Positions 38,676 to 47,727 are shown, numbered from the stretch's first letter. The stretch is DNA of 64,000 nt from Candidatus Desulfobacillus denitrificans (GCA_017347485.1 AP021857.1:1345390-1409389); one strand, 5' to 3'. Program-made: numbers and translations. The notes: generated by a model from the sequence alone, not told the origin.

Positions 38676-39683
38676 ATGACGCCGAGCGCCATCGTCAAAT
38701 ACCTCGACCAGTACGTGATCGGCCAGGACGAGGCCAAGAAGATTCTCTCCGTCGCCGTCTATTCGCACTACCGCAAGGTCGGCCAGGCGAAGCGCGATGC
38801 CGTCGAGCTCGCCAAGAGCAACGTCCTGCTGGTCGGCCCGACCGGAACCGGCAAGACCCTGACGTGCGAGACGCTGGCGCGGGCGCTGCAGGTGCCCTTC
38901 GTCACGGCCGACGCGACGTCCCTGGCGCAGACCGAGTTCGTGAACGAGGAGATCGACGCCCTCTTGCAGCGCCTGCTGGAGAAGGCCGGCGGCGAGGCGG
39001 AGCGGGCGCAGCGCGGCATCGTCTTCATCGACGAGGTGGACAAGCTCAAGGCAATCAGCGGCCAGGCGCGCGGCGCCTCCGGCGAGAGCGTGCAGCACGC
39101 CCTGCTGAAGATCATGGAAGGCGCGCCGGTGCGGCTCAAGCACGGCCAGTACATCGACACCACCAACATCCTGTTCATCTGCGGCGGCGCCTTCGTCGGC
39201 CTGGGCAACATCCTCGCCAGGACGCATGCCTTCGGCTTCATCTCCGCCACCGGCGGCGAGGACCCGCGCATCCTCGAGCGGCTCAACGCGCGCGTCAAGC
39301 CGACCGACCTCTTCGAGTTCGGCCTGATTCCCGAATTCGCCGGCCGCCTGCCGATCATCGCCAGCTTTCGCGACCTCGACAAGGAGATGCTGGTGCGCAT
39401 CATGACCGTGCCGCGCAACGCCATCTACCGGCAGTTCCGCGAGATCCTGCAGGGGGAGGGCGTCGAACTGGCGATCGGCGAGGAGGTGTTCGAGCAGATC
39501 GCCGAGTTGGCCATCGAGTACAAGGTCGGCGCGCGCAGCCTGCGCGGCATCTTCGAGGAAATGCTCACGCCGGTGCTCTACGTGGTGCCGGACGACAAGC
39601 GCATCGCCCGGGTGGAGATCGCCTCGCTGTTCGAGCCGCCGCGCTATCGCGACGCGCAGGGCGCCCCGCTGCAGGCCGGCTGA
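38676..39683 (+). CDS. ClpX-like AAA+ unfoldase without zinc domain
   Basis: A 335-residue AAA+ protein that aligns with the ClpX ATPase core but begins at TPSAIVKYLDQYVIGQDEAKK, so the N-terminal C4 zinc domain is absent. Walker A GPTGTGKT is at 54-61, Walker B IVFIDEVDK near 115-123, sensor-2 GARSLRGIFEEML near the end. Loops differ from standard ClpX. The pore-1 loop GYVG reads EFVN (87-90). The RKH loop is short, with RLKH near 153-156. The ClpP-binding IGF loop reads AFGF (185-188). GGAGG at 38662-38666 supports the ATG at 38676; ATG 38649 is the alternative. It is probably not the cell's housekeeping ClpX. Confidence 0.82.
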   Translation: MTPSAIVKYLDQYVIGQDEAKKILSVAVYSHYRKVGQAKRDAVELAKSNVLLVGPTGTGKTLTCETLARALQVPFVTADATSLAQTEFVNEEIDALLQRLLEKAGGEAERAQRGIVFIDEVDKLKAISGQARGASGESVQHALLKIMEGAPVRLKHGQYIDTTNILFICGGAFVGLGNILARTHAFGFISATGGEDPRILERLNARVKPTDLFEFGLIPEFAGRLPIIASFRDLDKEMLVRIMTVPRNAIYRQFREILQGEGVELAIGEEVFEQIAELAIEYKVGARSLRGIFEEMLTPVLYVVPDDKRIARVEIASLFEPPRYRDAQGAPLQAG

Positions 39684-39685
39684 GG

Positions 39686-39711
39686 CATAATCTGGCTCAT
39701 TCCGTGAGCCA
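39686..39711 (+). promoter_or_regulatory. Promoter/operator candidate of the WYL regulator
   Basis: CATAAT at 39686-39691 resembles a -10 box. It is followed at once by a perfect inverted repeat TGGCTCA-TTCCG-TGAGCCA at 39693-39711, ending 11 bases before the regulator ATG. The position fits an operator through which the regulator controls itself. Confidence 0.45.
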
Positions 39712-39722
39712 CAGGGTGAACG

Positions 39723-40706
39723 ATGGACCGCACCGAGCGCTTCTACCGCATCGACCAGCTGCTCAACGAAAGGAAGGTCGTCCCCTTCTCGGTCCTCGAG
39801 GAGAAGCTGGAGGTTTCACGCGCGACGATCAAGCGCGACCTCGAGTACATGCGCAACCGCCTCAACGCCCCCATCGTCTGGGACCGCGAGGCGGGCGGCT
39901 ACAAGTTCGCCGGGCGCGAGGGCGGCGCCGCGCAGTACGAGCTGCCCGGCCTGTGGTTCTCGGCGCAGGAGGTGCACGCGCTGCTGACCATGCAGCACCT
40001 GCTCATGAACCTCGACACCGGCGGCCTGCTCGGGCCGCATATCGCGCCGCTGCTCTCGCGCCTGCGCGCGCTGCTCGGCACCGCCGACGACAGCACGGTG
40101 GAGATCCACAAGCGCATCCGCATCCTCGGCATGGCCTCGCGGCGCCTGGCGCTCGACCACTTCGCCGTGGTCGGCTCGGCCCTGCTGCGCCGCAAACGCC
40201 TGCTCATCGCCCACCACGTGCGTGCGCGCGATGAGACCGTCGAGCGCGAGGTCTCGCCGCAGCGCCTGGTGTACTACCGCGACAACTGGTACCTCGACGC
40301 CTGGTGCCACCTGAGGAACGACCTGCGCAGCTTCGCGGTGGACGCCATCCGCCGCGCCGAGATCATCGAGCAGCCGGCGCGCAACGTGCCGGAGAAGACC
40401 CTCGATTCGGTGCTCGGCGCCGGCTACGGCATCTTCTCCGGCCGCAAGGTGCAGCGGGCGAAGCTGCGCTTCACGCCGGAGCGGGCGCGCTGGGTGTCGA
40501 TGGAGCAGTGGCACCCGAAGCAGAAGGCGCGCTTCGAGAATGACGGTTCCTACCTGCTGGAGATTCCCTACTCGGACAGCCGCGAGCTGGCGATGGACAT
40601 CCTCAAGCAGGGCGCCGGGGTGGAGGTGCTGGCGCCGGCCGCGCTGCGCAAGGACGTGGCGACCCGGCTCAAGGCGGCGCTCGACCGGTACAGGCTCACG
40701 CCCTGA
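39723..40706 (+). CDS. WYL-domain transcriptional regulator
   Basis: A 327-residue regulator: winged helix at 5-60 (SVLEEKLEVSRATIKRDLEYMRN recognition region), then a WYL domain around 150-215 (VYYRDNWYLDAWCHLRNDLRSFAVDAI) and a WCX C-terminal part. WYL proteins sense nucleic acids or small ligands and often control defence or DNA-repair genes. It lies 39 bases after the ClpX-like gene and may be transcribed with it or from its own promoter. Confidence 0.88.
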   Translation: MDRTERFYRIDQLLNERKVVPFSVLEEKLEVSRATIKRDLEYMRNRLNAPIVWDREAGGYKFAGREGGAAQYELPGLWFSAQEVHALLTMQHLLMNLDTGGLLGPHIAPLLSRLRALLGTADDSTVEIHKRIRILGMASRRLALDHFAVVGSALLRRKRLLIAHHVRARDETVEREVSPQRLVYYRDNWYLDAWCHLRNDLRSFAVDAIRRAEIIEQPARNVPEKTLDSVLGAGYGIFSGRKVQRAKLRFTPERARWVSMEQWHPKQKARFENDGSYLLEIPYSDSRELAMDILKQGAGVEVLAPAALRKDVATRLKAALDRYRLTP

Positions 40707-40750
40707 GCCTGCCGCCTCCTATCCTGTGGCGCATGGAAAGGAGGCCGATC

Positions 40751-40819
40751 ATGAATCCCGATTTCGTGGTGTTCTGGGCGACGACGGGCATGTCCGTCGC
40801 GCTGTGGATGTTCGCCTGA
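40751..40819 (+). CDS. Candidate 22-residue membrane peptide
   Basis: ATG at 40751 with an excellent ribosome site, AAAGGAGG at 40737-40744. It encodes MNPDFVVFWATTGMSVALW and three more residues, then TGA. Nearly all of it after residue 5 is a single hydrophobic span. It lies between the WYL regulator and the convergent peroxidase gene. No family is recognised. Strong translation signal plus a membrane-like composition make it worth keeping, but proof needs homologues or expression data. Confidence 0.45.
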   Translation: MNPDFVVFWATTGMSVALWMFA

Positions 40820-40820
40820 A

Positions 40821-41987
40821 TTACTTCCGGTAGCCGTCGTCGAGGGTGCGCAGGAAGACGACGATGTCGTCGACCTCGCGCTCGCTCAGGCCGAGGCGGC
40901 CGAGTTCTTCCTTGTTCACGTTGGCGGCGACTTCCGGCGCCGGCCAGCAGCGTCGCTTGAGCGCCTCGGCCTCGGGCAGGTCCTGCGGGCAGCGCCTGCG
41001 CACGTCGCGGTCGTTGTAGAAGGCGACCGCTCCGCGCAGGGTACGGAAGTAGCCGTTGTGCATGTAGGGCGCGGTGCGGGCGATGTTGCGCAGCGTCGGC
41101 ACCTTGAACTTGCCGTCCTCTTCGGCCTTCTTCACGGCGGCGCCGAGGCCGCGGTCGACGAAGCGCGCGCCGTCCGGGTTGTGCGCCTTGTCCTGGCCGT
41201 AGAAGGGATTCTCCGGATTGCGCGGCACGCCGAGGTTGTCGTAGGTGAAGTCGGTGAACAGCGGCGGCTCGCCCTTGGGACCGCGCTGGCTGGGATGGCA
41301 GGCGGCGCAGTTGCCCTTCTTCTCGTCCTCGTAGAGCTTCAGCCCGCGCAGCTCCTGCTTCGTCAGCTTCGCCTTGCCCGCCAGCCAGGCGTCGTACTTC
41401 GAGCTGAAGGGCTGGAACTCGGCGCTGCGCTCGTAGGCGGCGAGGGCGGCGGCGATGCGCTCGAAGGCCGGGTCGACATCCTTCAGGGCGTCCTTGCCGT
41501 AGAGCCGGTCGAACAGGCCGGCGTAGGGTGCGCGGCGCACCTTGTCCACCACGCTCCGCTTGTCCGGGTTGGCCATCTCCAGCGGGTCGAGGAAGGGCGC
41601 CTTGGCCTGGTCCTCGAGCGTGGCGGCGCGGCCGTCCCAGAACTGGCCGCCGACGTAGTGCTCCTCCTTCGGGTCGAAGTGGAAAGCGGGTGAAAAGGCC
41701 ATGTACATCGGCGAGGGCGAATTGCGGCTGCCGAAGCGCCGCGGGTCGACGCCCTTCGAGGTCGGCCGGGCCGTGTCCGGATCGACGAAGGCGCGCGCCG
41801 GGTCGTGGCAGCTGGCGCAGGACTGGCCGGCCGGCTCGGACAGGCTGGCGTCGAAGAACAGCAGGCGGCCGAGCGCCGCGGCGGCGTCGTCCGGGCGGGC
41901 AAGGGCCGGCGGCGGGACCGCGCAAAGGACCGCGCAAAGGACCGCAAAAAGGGCTGCGGAAAGCCGGAGGATGCGTGTCGTCATCAT
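40821..41987 (-). CDS. Di-haem cytochrome c peroxidase (MauG/CcpA family)
   Basis: A 388-residue periplasmic protein with a signal peptide ending near residue 30 and two c-type haem sites, CASCH at 57-61 and CAACH at 227-231. LRNIARTAPYMHNGYFRTLRGAVAFYN near 300-326 carries the conserved Met/His region. It reduces hydrogen peroxide with electrons from cytochrome c. The signal peptide has a small tandem repeat (LCAVLCAV) from a 12-base direct repeat at about 41914-41950. It converges with the small ORF (1-base gap). Confidence 0.9.
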   Translation of the reverse strand: MMTTRILRLSAALFAVLCAVLCAVPPPALARPDDAAAALGRLLFFDASLSEPAGQSCASCHDPARAFVDPDTARPTSKGVDPRRFGSRNSPSPMYMAFSPAFHFDPKEEHYVGGQFWDGRAATLEDQAKAPFLDPLEMANPDKRSVVDKVRRAPYAGLFDRLYGKDALKDVDPAFERIAAALAAYERSAEFQPFSSKYDAWLAGKAKLTKQELRGLKLYEDEKKGNCAACHPSQRGPKGEPPLFTDFTYDNLGVPRNPENPFYGQDKAHNPDGARFVDRGLGAAVKKAEEDGKFKVPTLRNIARTAPYMHNGYFRTLRGAVAFYNDRDVRRRCPQDLPEAEALKRRCWPAPEVAANVNKEELGRLGLSEREVDDIVVFLRTLDDGYRK

Positions 41988-42045
41988 GATGCCGAGTTTA
42001 CCCGTTTAGAATGGCGCTTTCCGCCGGACCGGCCCGCCGCACATC

Positions 42046-43728
42046 TTGAAAATCGTCGATCGCCACCCCCTGCAGCGCTTCTGGGCCGTCGCCACCCCCT
42101 ACTGGCGCCAGGAGCGGAAATGGCAGGCCTGGGGCATGCTTGCCCTGCTGGTGCTGCTGCTGGTCGGCCAGACACGCTTCGCCGTGCTGTTCAACGAGCA
42201 GACCGGGGAGTTCACCTCGGCCCTCGCCGCGCGCGAGGAGGAGCGCTTCTGGGCCGCCATCCGCTACTGCCTCGGCCTGCTGCTCTTCGCCGTGCCGGTG
42301 TATGCCTTCTACTACTTCGTGCGCGACAAGCTCGGCCTGCTCTGGCGGCGCTGGATGACCGACCGCTTCCTCGACAGCTACTTCGAGCGGCGCCACTACT
42401 ACGAGCTGAACGCCAATGCCGCCATCGACAACCCCGACCAGCGCATCTCGGAAGACATCAACACCTTCACCCAGCGCACGCTGTATTTCCTGCTGATCCT
42501 GATCGGCGCGCTCATGCAGCTCTTCGCCTTCAGCCTCGTGCTGTGGGAGATCTCGCGGGCGCTGGTGTACTTCCTCGTCGTCTACGCCATCTTCGGCACC
42601 GCCGTCACGCTGGCGGTGTTCGGCAAGCCGCTGCTCGGCCTGAACTTCATGCAGCTGAAGCGCGAGGCCGACTTCCGCTTCGGCATGGTGCGCATCCGCG
42701 AGCATGCCGAGTCGATCGCCTTCTATCGCGGCGAGGCGCAGGAATCGCAGCAGGTGCGCCGCCGCTTCGCCGCCGCCTTCGACAACTACAACCGGCTGAT
42801 CCGCAGCCAGCTCTTCCTCAACCTGTTCCAGTACGCCTACGGCCTGCTCACCATCGTCCTGCCCAGCGCCCTCATCGCCGGCGACGTGCTCTCCGGGGAG
42901 CTGGAGGTGGGCGCCGCCGTGCAGGCCGCCGGCGCCTTCGCCGCCGTGCTCTCCGCCATCTCGGTGGTGATCGAGAACTTCGAGGGCCTCAGCCGCTTCG
43001 CCGCCGGCATCGACCGCCTCAACGCCTTCGCGCGCGTGCTGGCGGCCGAGCCGGCCTGCCGCGCCGGTAGCCCGAGCCTGATCGAATCGGTGCCGGGCGA
43101 CCATCTGGCGCTGGAGCAAGTCACGCTGCTGACGCCGGGCGGCGAGCGCACCCTGGTGAAGAACCTTTCCCTCGCCGTCGCCCCCGGCGAGGGGCTGCTC
43201 ATCGTCGGCGAGAGCGGCAGCGGCAAGAGCTCGCTGCTGCGCGCCATCGCCGGGCTGTGGTATTGCGGCAGCGGCCGCGTCGTGCGCCCGCCCGCCGAGG
43301 ACCTGCTGTTCCTGCCGCAGAAGCCCTACATGATCCTCGGCACGCTGCGCAGCCAGCTGCTCTATCCGCAGCAGGAGCGGCCGCTGCCCGACGCCGAGCT
43401 GCTGCGCCTGCTGGAGCGCGTGAACCTGCCCGACGTCGCCGAGCGCTTCGGCGGCCTGGATGCCGAGCGCGACTGGGAAAAGGTGCTCTCCATCGGCGAG
43501 CAGCAGCGCCTCGCCTTCGCCCGCGTGCTGCTGACGCGGCCGCGCTACGCCATCCTCGACGAGGCCACCAGCGCGCTCGACGCCGCCAACGAGGAAAGCC
43601 TCTACCGCCAGCTCGCCGCCACCGAGACCACGCTGGTCAGCGTCGCCCACCGGCCGGCCTTGCACAAGTACCACCGCCAGGTGCTGGAACTGGCCGGCGA
43701 CGGCGACTGGCAGCTGCGGCCGCTCTAA
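42046..43728 (+). CDS. YddA/SbmA-type ABC transporter (fused permease-ATPase)
   Basis: A 560-residue half transporter: about six membrane segments in 1-310 of the ABC_membrane_2 (SbmA/BacA, peroxisomal ABCD) type with the NPDQRISEDINTFT motif near 127-140. An ATPase domain follows with Walker A GESGSGKSS near 388, signature LSIGEQQR near 483, and Walker B AILDEATSALD. Relatives move peptides, acyl-CoAs or cobalamin; the substrate here is unknown. The only start giving the full family N-terminus is TTG at 42046 with no good ribosome site; the next ATG (42136) would cut into the first helix. Starts 58 bases from the divergent peroxidase gene. Confidence 0.85.
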   Translation: MKIVDRHPLQRFWAVATPYWRQERKWQAWGMLALLVLLLVGQTRFAVLFNEQTGEFTSALAAREEERFWAAIRYCLGLLLFAVPVYAFYYFVRDKLGLLWRRWMTDRFLDSYFERRHYYELNANAAIDNPDQRISEDINTFTQRTLYFLLILIGALMQLFAFSLVLWEISRALVYFLVVYAIFGTAVTLAVFGKPLLGLNFMQLKREADFRFGMVRIREHAESIAFYRGEAQESQQVRRRFAAAFDNYNRLIRSQLFLNLFQYAYGLLTIVLPSALIAGDVLSGELEVGAAVQAAGAFAAVLSAISVVIENFEGLSRFAAGIDRLNAFARVLAAEPACRAGSPSLIESVPGDHLALEQVTLLTPGGERTLVKNLSLAVAPGEGLLIVGESGSGKSSLLRAIAGLWYCGSGRVVRPPAEDLLFLPQKPYMILGTLRSQLLYPQQERPLPDAELLRLLERVNLPDVAERFGGLDAERDWEKVLSIGEQQRLAFARVLLTRPRYAILDEATSALDAANEESLYRQLAATETTLVSVAHRPALHKYHRQVLELAGDGDWQLRPL

Positions 43729-43795
43729 TCCCGCTTGGCATCCTCGGAATATCCGGCCAGAATAGGCCGGTCGCTTCCGCGGATCGCCTGTCATC

Positions 43796-46700
43796 ATGAG
43801 CAACTCGCTCGCCTGCGTCGTCGCCGTGTCCATTCTCGCCTTCAGCCTCGCAGTCCGCGCCGCCGAGGACGACGAGGAATCCCTGCCCGTCGAATCGGCA
43901 GCTTCGGCGGAACTGGAACGGCAGGCGGCCTTGCCGCCGCCGGCCGCCGCCAGCCCGCAGGAGCTGTGCGTGTTCCTGCACAAGCGCGGCCTGGCCCACC
44001 TCCGGCTCGGCCTCAACGACAAGGCCCTGGCGGACCTGAAGGAGGCGCTGGCGCTGAAGCTGAAGGGCGCGTCCGATCTCTGGTGCGACCGCTGGCGGCT
44101 GCAGATCGACATCAAGTCGGCGATTTTCGCCAACGCGGACTGGCTGGTGCTGGCCGACTACGCCCAGTCCGTCGCCGGCGAGTACCGGGACGCCAACAAA
44201 TGGCGCTATTCGAGCACGCAGCTCTGGCTGGTCGACGCCTATGTTTTCCTGGGAAGATTGCGGGAGGCCGAGCAGGCCTTCCAGCGCGCCAGCGACCTGT
44301 TGCCGGAACTGCGCCAGAACAAGGCCTGGCCCGTCTACGGCAGCAACCGGCTCGGCCAGCACCATACCTATGCCGCCTGGATGCAGCTGCTGCGCGGCAA
44401 TTTCGTCGAGGCCGAGCGCCACCGTCGGCAGGCGCTGCAGCATGCCCTCGAATATCACGACTACATGCGGACCCATCGTTCCGCCGATAACGTGGATCTG
44501 CGCATGGCCATCGGCAACGTGACGGTGCGCAAGCGCCAGCTCGCCGACGTCCTGGCCGTTCAGGGCAAGACCGGGGAAGCGGAGATCCTGGTGCGCCAGG
44601 CGCTGCAGGAGACGCTCTCGCGCGCCGGGAAGCATACCCAGGGCGTTGCCCGGTTAGTCAACGCCCTGGGCCTGATCAAGCAGCAGCAGGGCCGCGTCGA
44701 AGAGGCCCTGCGCCTGCGCCGGCAGGCCGTATCCCTCCTGGAAGCCTCGGGCGCCCGCGGCTATTCGACCATGCTGGCCGACATGCGCGCCATGGTCGGC
44801 TTCCTGCTCGGCGTGCAGAACCGCTGGGCCGAGTCCCTGGAGGCTTTCCGGCAGCGCGACCAGGGGCTGCGCAGCAACCCGGCCCAGTTCGCCAGGACCG
44901 GTTCCAACAACATCAACTGGGCCATGGCGCTGCTGAAGAACGGGCAGACCGCCGAGTCCGAGCGGATGCTGCGCGCCATGGTCGACTGGAATCTCAAGAA
45001 GCCCTTCGTCGATCCGCTGTATCTGGCCCACCTGCGCGGCTACCACGCGGTGGCGCTGACGGCCGCCGGCCAGGATGCGGCCGCCCTGGCCGAATACCGC
45101 GAAGCCTTCCCGGCCATCCTGCGCCAGGCGGAAACCGACAGCAGCTCGGAAAACGGCGGCTTCGTGCGCCAGTTCCGCCTGCGCCTGATCGCCGAGGGCT
45201 ATCTCGAGCTGCTGACCAGGATGGCGGGCAAAAATGCCGCCGCCGACGGCGAATTGATCGCCGAGGCGTTCAGGGTCGCCGAGGCGGCGCGCGGCTCCAG
45301 CGTGCAGGCCGCCATCGCCAGCAGCGCGGCGCGCGCCAAGCTGCCCGACGCCGCTCTGGCCGAGCTGGCGCGGCGCGAGCAGGACACCGCCAACCAGATC
45401 AGCTCGCTCAACAAGCTGCTGGTGCGCCTCGCCTCGGCGCCCGAAGGGCAGCGCCTCGACAAGGCCATCGCCGACATCCGCGGGGAGGTGCTGCGCCTGG
45501 AGGACAGCCATGCCGGCCTGCGGCGCGAGCTGGCCGAGCGTTATCCCGCCTACGCCGAGCTGGTGGCGCCGAAGGCGCCCTCGCCGGCCGACCTCCAGAA
45601 GGTGCTGCAGCAGGGTGAAGCCGCCGTCGCGCTGTATGTCGCCGAGCGGCAGACCTATGTCTGGACGCTGACTCCGACCCGCGTGTCTTTCCGGGCGGTC
45701 GACCTGTCGAGCGACGAGGCCGGCAAGATGGTCGCCAAGCTGCTCGGCGCCTTCGATCTGAGCGAGGGGCGGCTGCCGGCTTACGATGCCGCGACGGCCC
45801 GCAGCCTCTACCAAACCCTGCTGGCGCCGGACGAAAAACTGTGGGAGGGGGCCGCGCTGCTCAACATCGTCCCGCACGGCGCGCTCGGGCAGCTTCCCTT
45901 CGCCGTGCTGCTGACCGCGGCATCGGACAAGACCGGGCTTGCCGAGCAAGCCTGGCTGGTGAAAAAAATCGCCATCGCCCAGCAGCCCTCCGCCGGCACC
46001 CTGATTTCCTTGCGCGGCAAGGGGCGCGCCGAAACGAAGCGGCGGCCCTTCGTCGGCTTCGGCGATCCGCTGTTCGCCGCCCAGGCCGCCGGCAAGCCCT
46101 CCGCCACCCGCTCGGTTCGCAATCTCGCCGTGGCGCCGGCGCGCGATGCGCCACCGGAAGACCCGACGGCGGTGCAGGCGCTGGGCGCCGCTGCCTCGCC
46201 GGAAGACGGCAAGGCCCTGCTCCTGCGCGGATTCGCCCGCCTGCCGCAGTTGCCCGACACTGCCGAGGAGCTCAACGAGATCGGAAAAATCCTCGGCGCC
46301 GATCCGAAAACCGATGTGCACCTCGGCAGCCAGGCCACCGAAGCCCGGGTCAAGGGAAACGACCTCTCAGGTTATGGCGTGGTGGCCTTTGCTACCCATG
46401 GCCTGGTGCCGGGCGAGCTGCAGGGCCTGGACCAGCCCAGCCTGGCCATGGCCAATCCGGCGCTGAGCGGCGACAAGGATAACGACGGCTTCCTCACCCT
46501 GAGCGAAGTGCTCGGCCTCAAGCTCGACGCCGACTGGGTGGTGCTGTCGGCCTGCAACACCGCCAGCGGCGACGACAGAAACGAAGAAGCCATCTCCGGG
46601 CTCGGGCGGGCCTTCTTCTTCGCCGGCACGCGGCGCCTGCTGCTGACCTACTGGCCGGTGGAAACGGTCTCGGCGCGCCTGCTGACCACCGAGCTGTTCA

Positions 46701-46840
46701 AGCGGCAGAAGGAACAGCCCGGCGAATCCAAGGCCGAGGCCCTGCGGCATTCGATGCTGCGCCTGATGGCCAGCTCGAAGGAATATGCCCACCCCGCCTT
46801 CTGGGCACCCTACGGGCTGGTCGGCGACGCGGCGAAATAG
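43796..46840 (+). CDS. Secreted TPR-CHAT protein (caspase-like)
   Basis: A 1014-residue protein: signal peptide (ACVVAVSILAFSLAVRA), TPR-like helices in about 55-480, a helical linker, and a CHAT peptidase domain in about 680-1010. The caspase-type dyad is visible: His868 (FATHG) and Cys920 (LSACNTASG). The end motif HPAFWAPYGLVG is typical. CHAT proteins are clan CD proteases, several of them activated through their TPR part. It follows the ABC gene by 67 bases, a gap holding the hairpin CCGGCC-AGAATA-GGCCGG at 43753-43770. Its target is unknown. Confidence 0.87.
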   Translation: MSNSLACVVAVSILAFSLAVRAAEDDEESLPVESAASAELERQAALPPPAAASPQELCVFLHKRGLAHLRLGLNDKALADLKEALALKLKGASDLWCDRWRLQIDIKSAIFANADWLVLADYAQSVAGEYRDANKWRYSSTQLWLVDAYVFLGRLREAEQAFQRASDLLPELRQNKAWPVYGSNRLGQHHTYAAWMQLLRGNFVEAERHRRQALQHALEYHDYMRTHRSADNVDLRMAIGNVTVRKRQLADVLAVQGKTGEAEILVRQALQETLSRAGKHTQGVARLVNALGLIKQQQGRVEEALRLRRQAVSLLEASGARGYSTMLADMRAMVGFLLGVQNRWAESLEAFRQRDQGLRSNPAQFARTGSNNINWAMALLKNGQTAESERMLRAMVDWNLKKPFVDPLYLAHLRGYHAVALTAAGQDAAALAEYREAFPAILRQAETDSSSENGGFVRQFRLRLIAEGYLELLTRMAGKNAAADGELIAEAFRVAEAARGSSVQAAIASSAARAKLPDAALAELARREQDTANQISSLNKLLVRLASAPEGQRLDKAIADIRGEVLRLEDSHAGLRRELAERYPAYAELVAPKAPSPADLQKVLQQGEAAVALYVAERQTYVWTLTPTRVSFRAVDLSSDEAGKMVAKLLGAFDLSEGRLPAYDAATARSLYQTLLAPDEKLWEGAALLNIVPHGALGQLPFAVLLTAASDKTGLAEQAWLVKKIAIAQQPSAGTLISLRGKGRAETKRRPFVGFGDPLFAAQAAGKPSATRSVRNLAVAPARDAPPEDPTAVQALGAAASPEDGKALLLRGFARLPQLPDTAEELNEIGKILGADPKTDVHLGSQATEARVKGNDLSGYGVVAFATHGLVPGELQGLDQPSLAMANPALSGDKDNDGFLTLSEVLGLKLDADWVVLSACNTASGDDRNEEAISGLGRAFFFAGTRRLLLTYWPVETVSARLLTTELFKRQKEQPGESKAEALRHSMLRLMASSKEYAHPAFWAPYGLVGDAAK

Positions 46841-46974
46841 GCGATTCAAGCGGCGTTGGTTCGCCCGACTCGGCGCGCTTGCGGGAAGAGGGTGGGGAGG
46901 TGAGGGGCGAACGGCCAGGCGGAGAAAATATCATGACCGCGGAGCGGATCGTCACCGGTCTGCCGCAAGGCATC

Positions 46975-46998
46975 AAAAGTCAGTCTGCGTGGCACGGC
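46975..46998 (+). repeat. 24-base unit between genes
   Basis: AAAAGTCAGT-CTGCGTGGC-ACGGC, both blocks exact, in the 247-base gap between the CHAT gene and the Lrp-type gene (46841-47087). Nothing else was recognised in that gap, which has no supported ORF. Confidence 0.75.
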
Positions 46999-47087
46999 GA
47001 AGCGGTGATTTCGGCCGGAAGCGGCGGCTGGATGCGCAGGAATGTTGCGCGGCAATGTCGCTGCGGCAGTGCGCGCAGGCCCTCCTC

Positions 47088-47561
47088 TCAGCCTGCGATC
47101 CGCGACAAGTCGAGCGCATCGCTGTCCTTGAGCGTTTTCAGGACGAAATCCGAGCGCACCTGCGCAATGTCGGAACGTAGCAACAGGCGCTCGTGCAGGA
47201 ACTCGGAAAAGCTGTCGAGATCGCGCGCCCGCACATGCAGCACATAGTCCGCATCGCCCGAAGTCGAAAACGCCGCCTGGATCTCCGGCTGCTGGCTGAT
47301 CCAGCTGGAAAAATCCATGTCCGTCGTCCTGGCATGGGTTCTCAGGTTCACCCGCATCACCACGCGGACGCCCAGGCCCAGCCGGCTGGCGTTTAGCCGC
47401 GCGCGGTATCCCTCGATGACCCCCGCGGCCTCCAGCGCCAGACGGCGGCGCGAGCATTGCGAAGCCGACAGGTTCACCCGTTCGGACAACTGCGCATTGG
47501 TGAGCGCCCCGTCTTTCTGCAGCGCCTCGAGGATCAGGCGGTCGTAGCGGTCGAAGTTCAT
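47088..47561 (-). CDS. Lrp/AsnC family regulator
   Basis: A 157-residue regulator: winged helix at 5-50 (YDRLILEALQKDGALTNAQLSERVNLSASQCSRR) and a RAM ligand domain at 65-150. Lrp proteins sense amino acids or related small molecules. It is divergent from a TPP enzyme with a 166-base AT-rich gap and probably controls that gene. The start at 47561 was chosen because the fold begins there; an upstream in-frame ATG exists at 47606. Confidence 0.9.
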   Translation of the reverse strand: MNFDRYDRLILEALQKDGALTNAQLSERVNLSASQCSRRRLALEAAGVIEGYRARLNASRLGLGVRVVMRVNLRTHARTTDMDFSSWISQQPEIQAAFSTSGDADYVLHVRARDLDSFSEFLHERLLLRSDIAQVRSDFVLKTLKDSDALDLSRIAG

Positions 47562-47727
47562 CGGGATCCTATCGCGCAGCGCAGGGCTACAAATAGCGAG
47601 GATCATGCATTAAACATCAATATTGCGCAAATAACAAACATATCCGCGAATTATTTGGACAAATTCGCGCACCTCATGCACGTCGGCAGCGCTATTCTGG
47701 AAAAAACGGCTCCCGAGTGTAACCACC
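47562..47727. promoter_or_regulatory. Divergent control region with inverted repeat
   Basis: An AT-rich gap, unlike its flanks. At 47645-47669 is CGCGAATT-9 bases-AATTCGCG, a perfect 8-base inverted repeat, in a run of AT-rich DNA typical of Lrp sites. TTAAACATCAATATTG around 47610-47625 may hold a promoter. It likely serves both genes. Confidence 0.55.

Noticed and set aside
43796-46840. CHAT protein as part of a gasdermin or CRISPR-linked defence system
   Set aside because: No gasdermin-like, Cas or nuclease gene is near, and the protein has a signal peptide, so it acts outside the cytosol.
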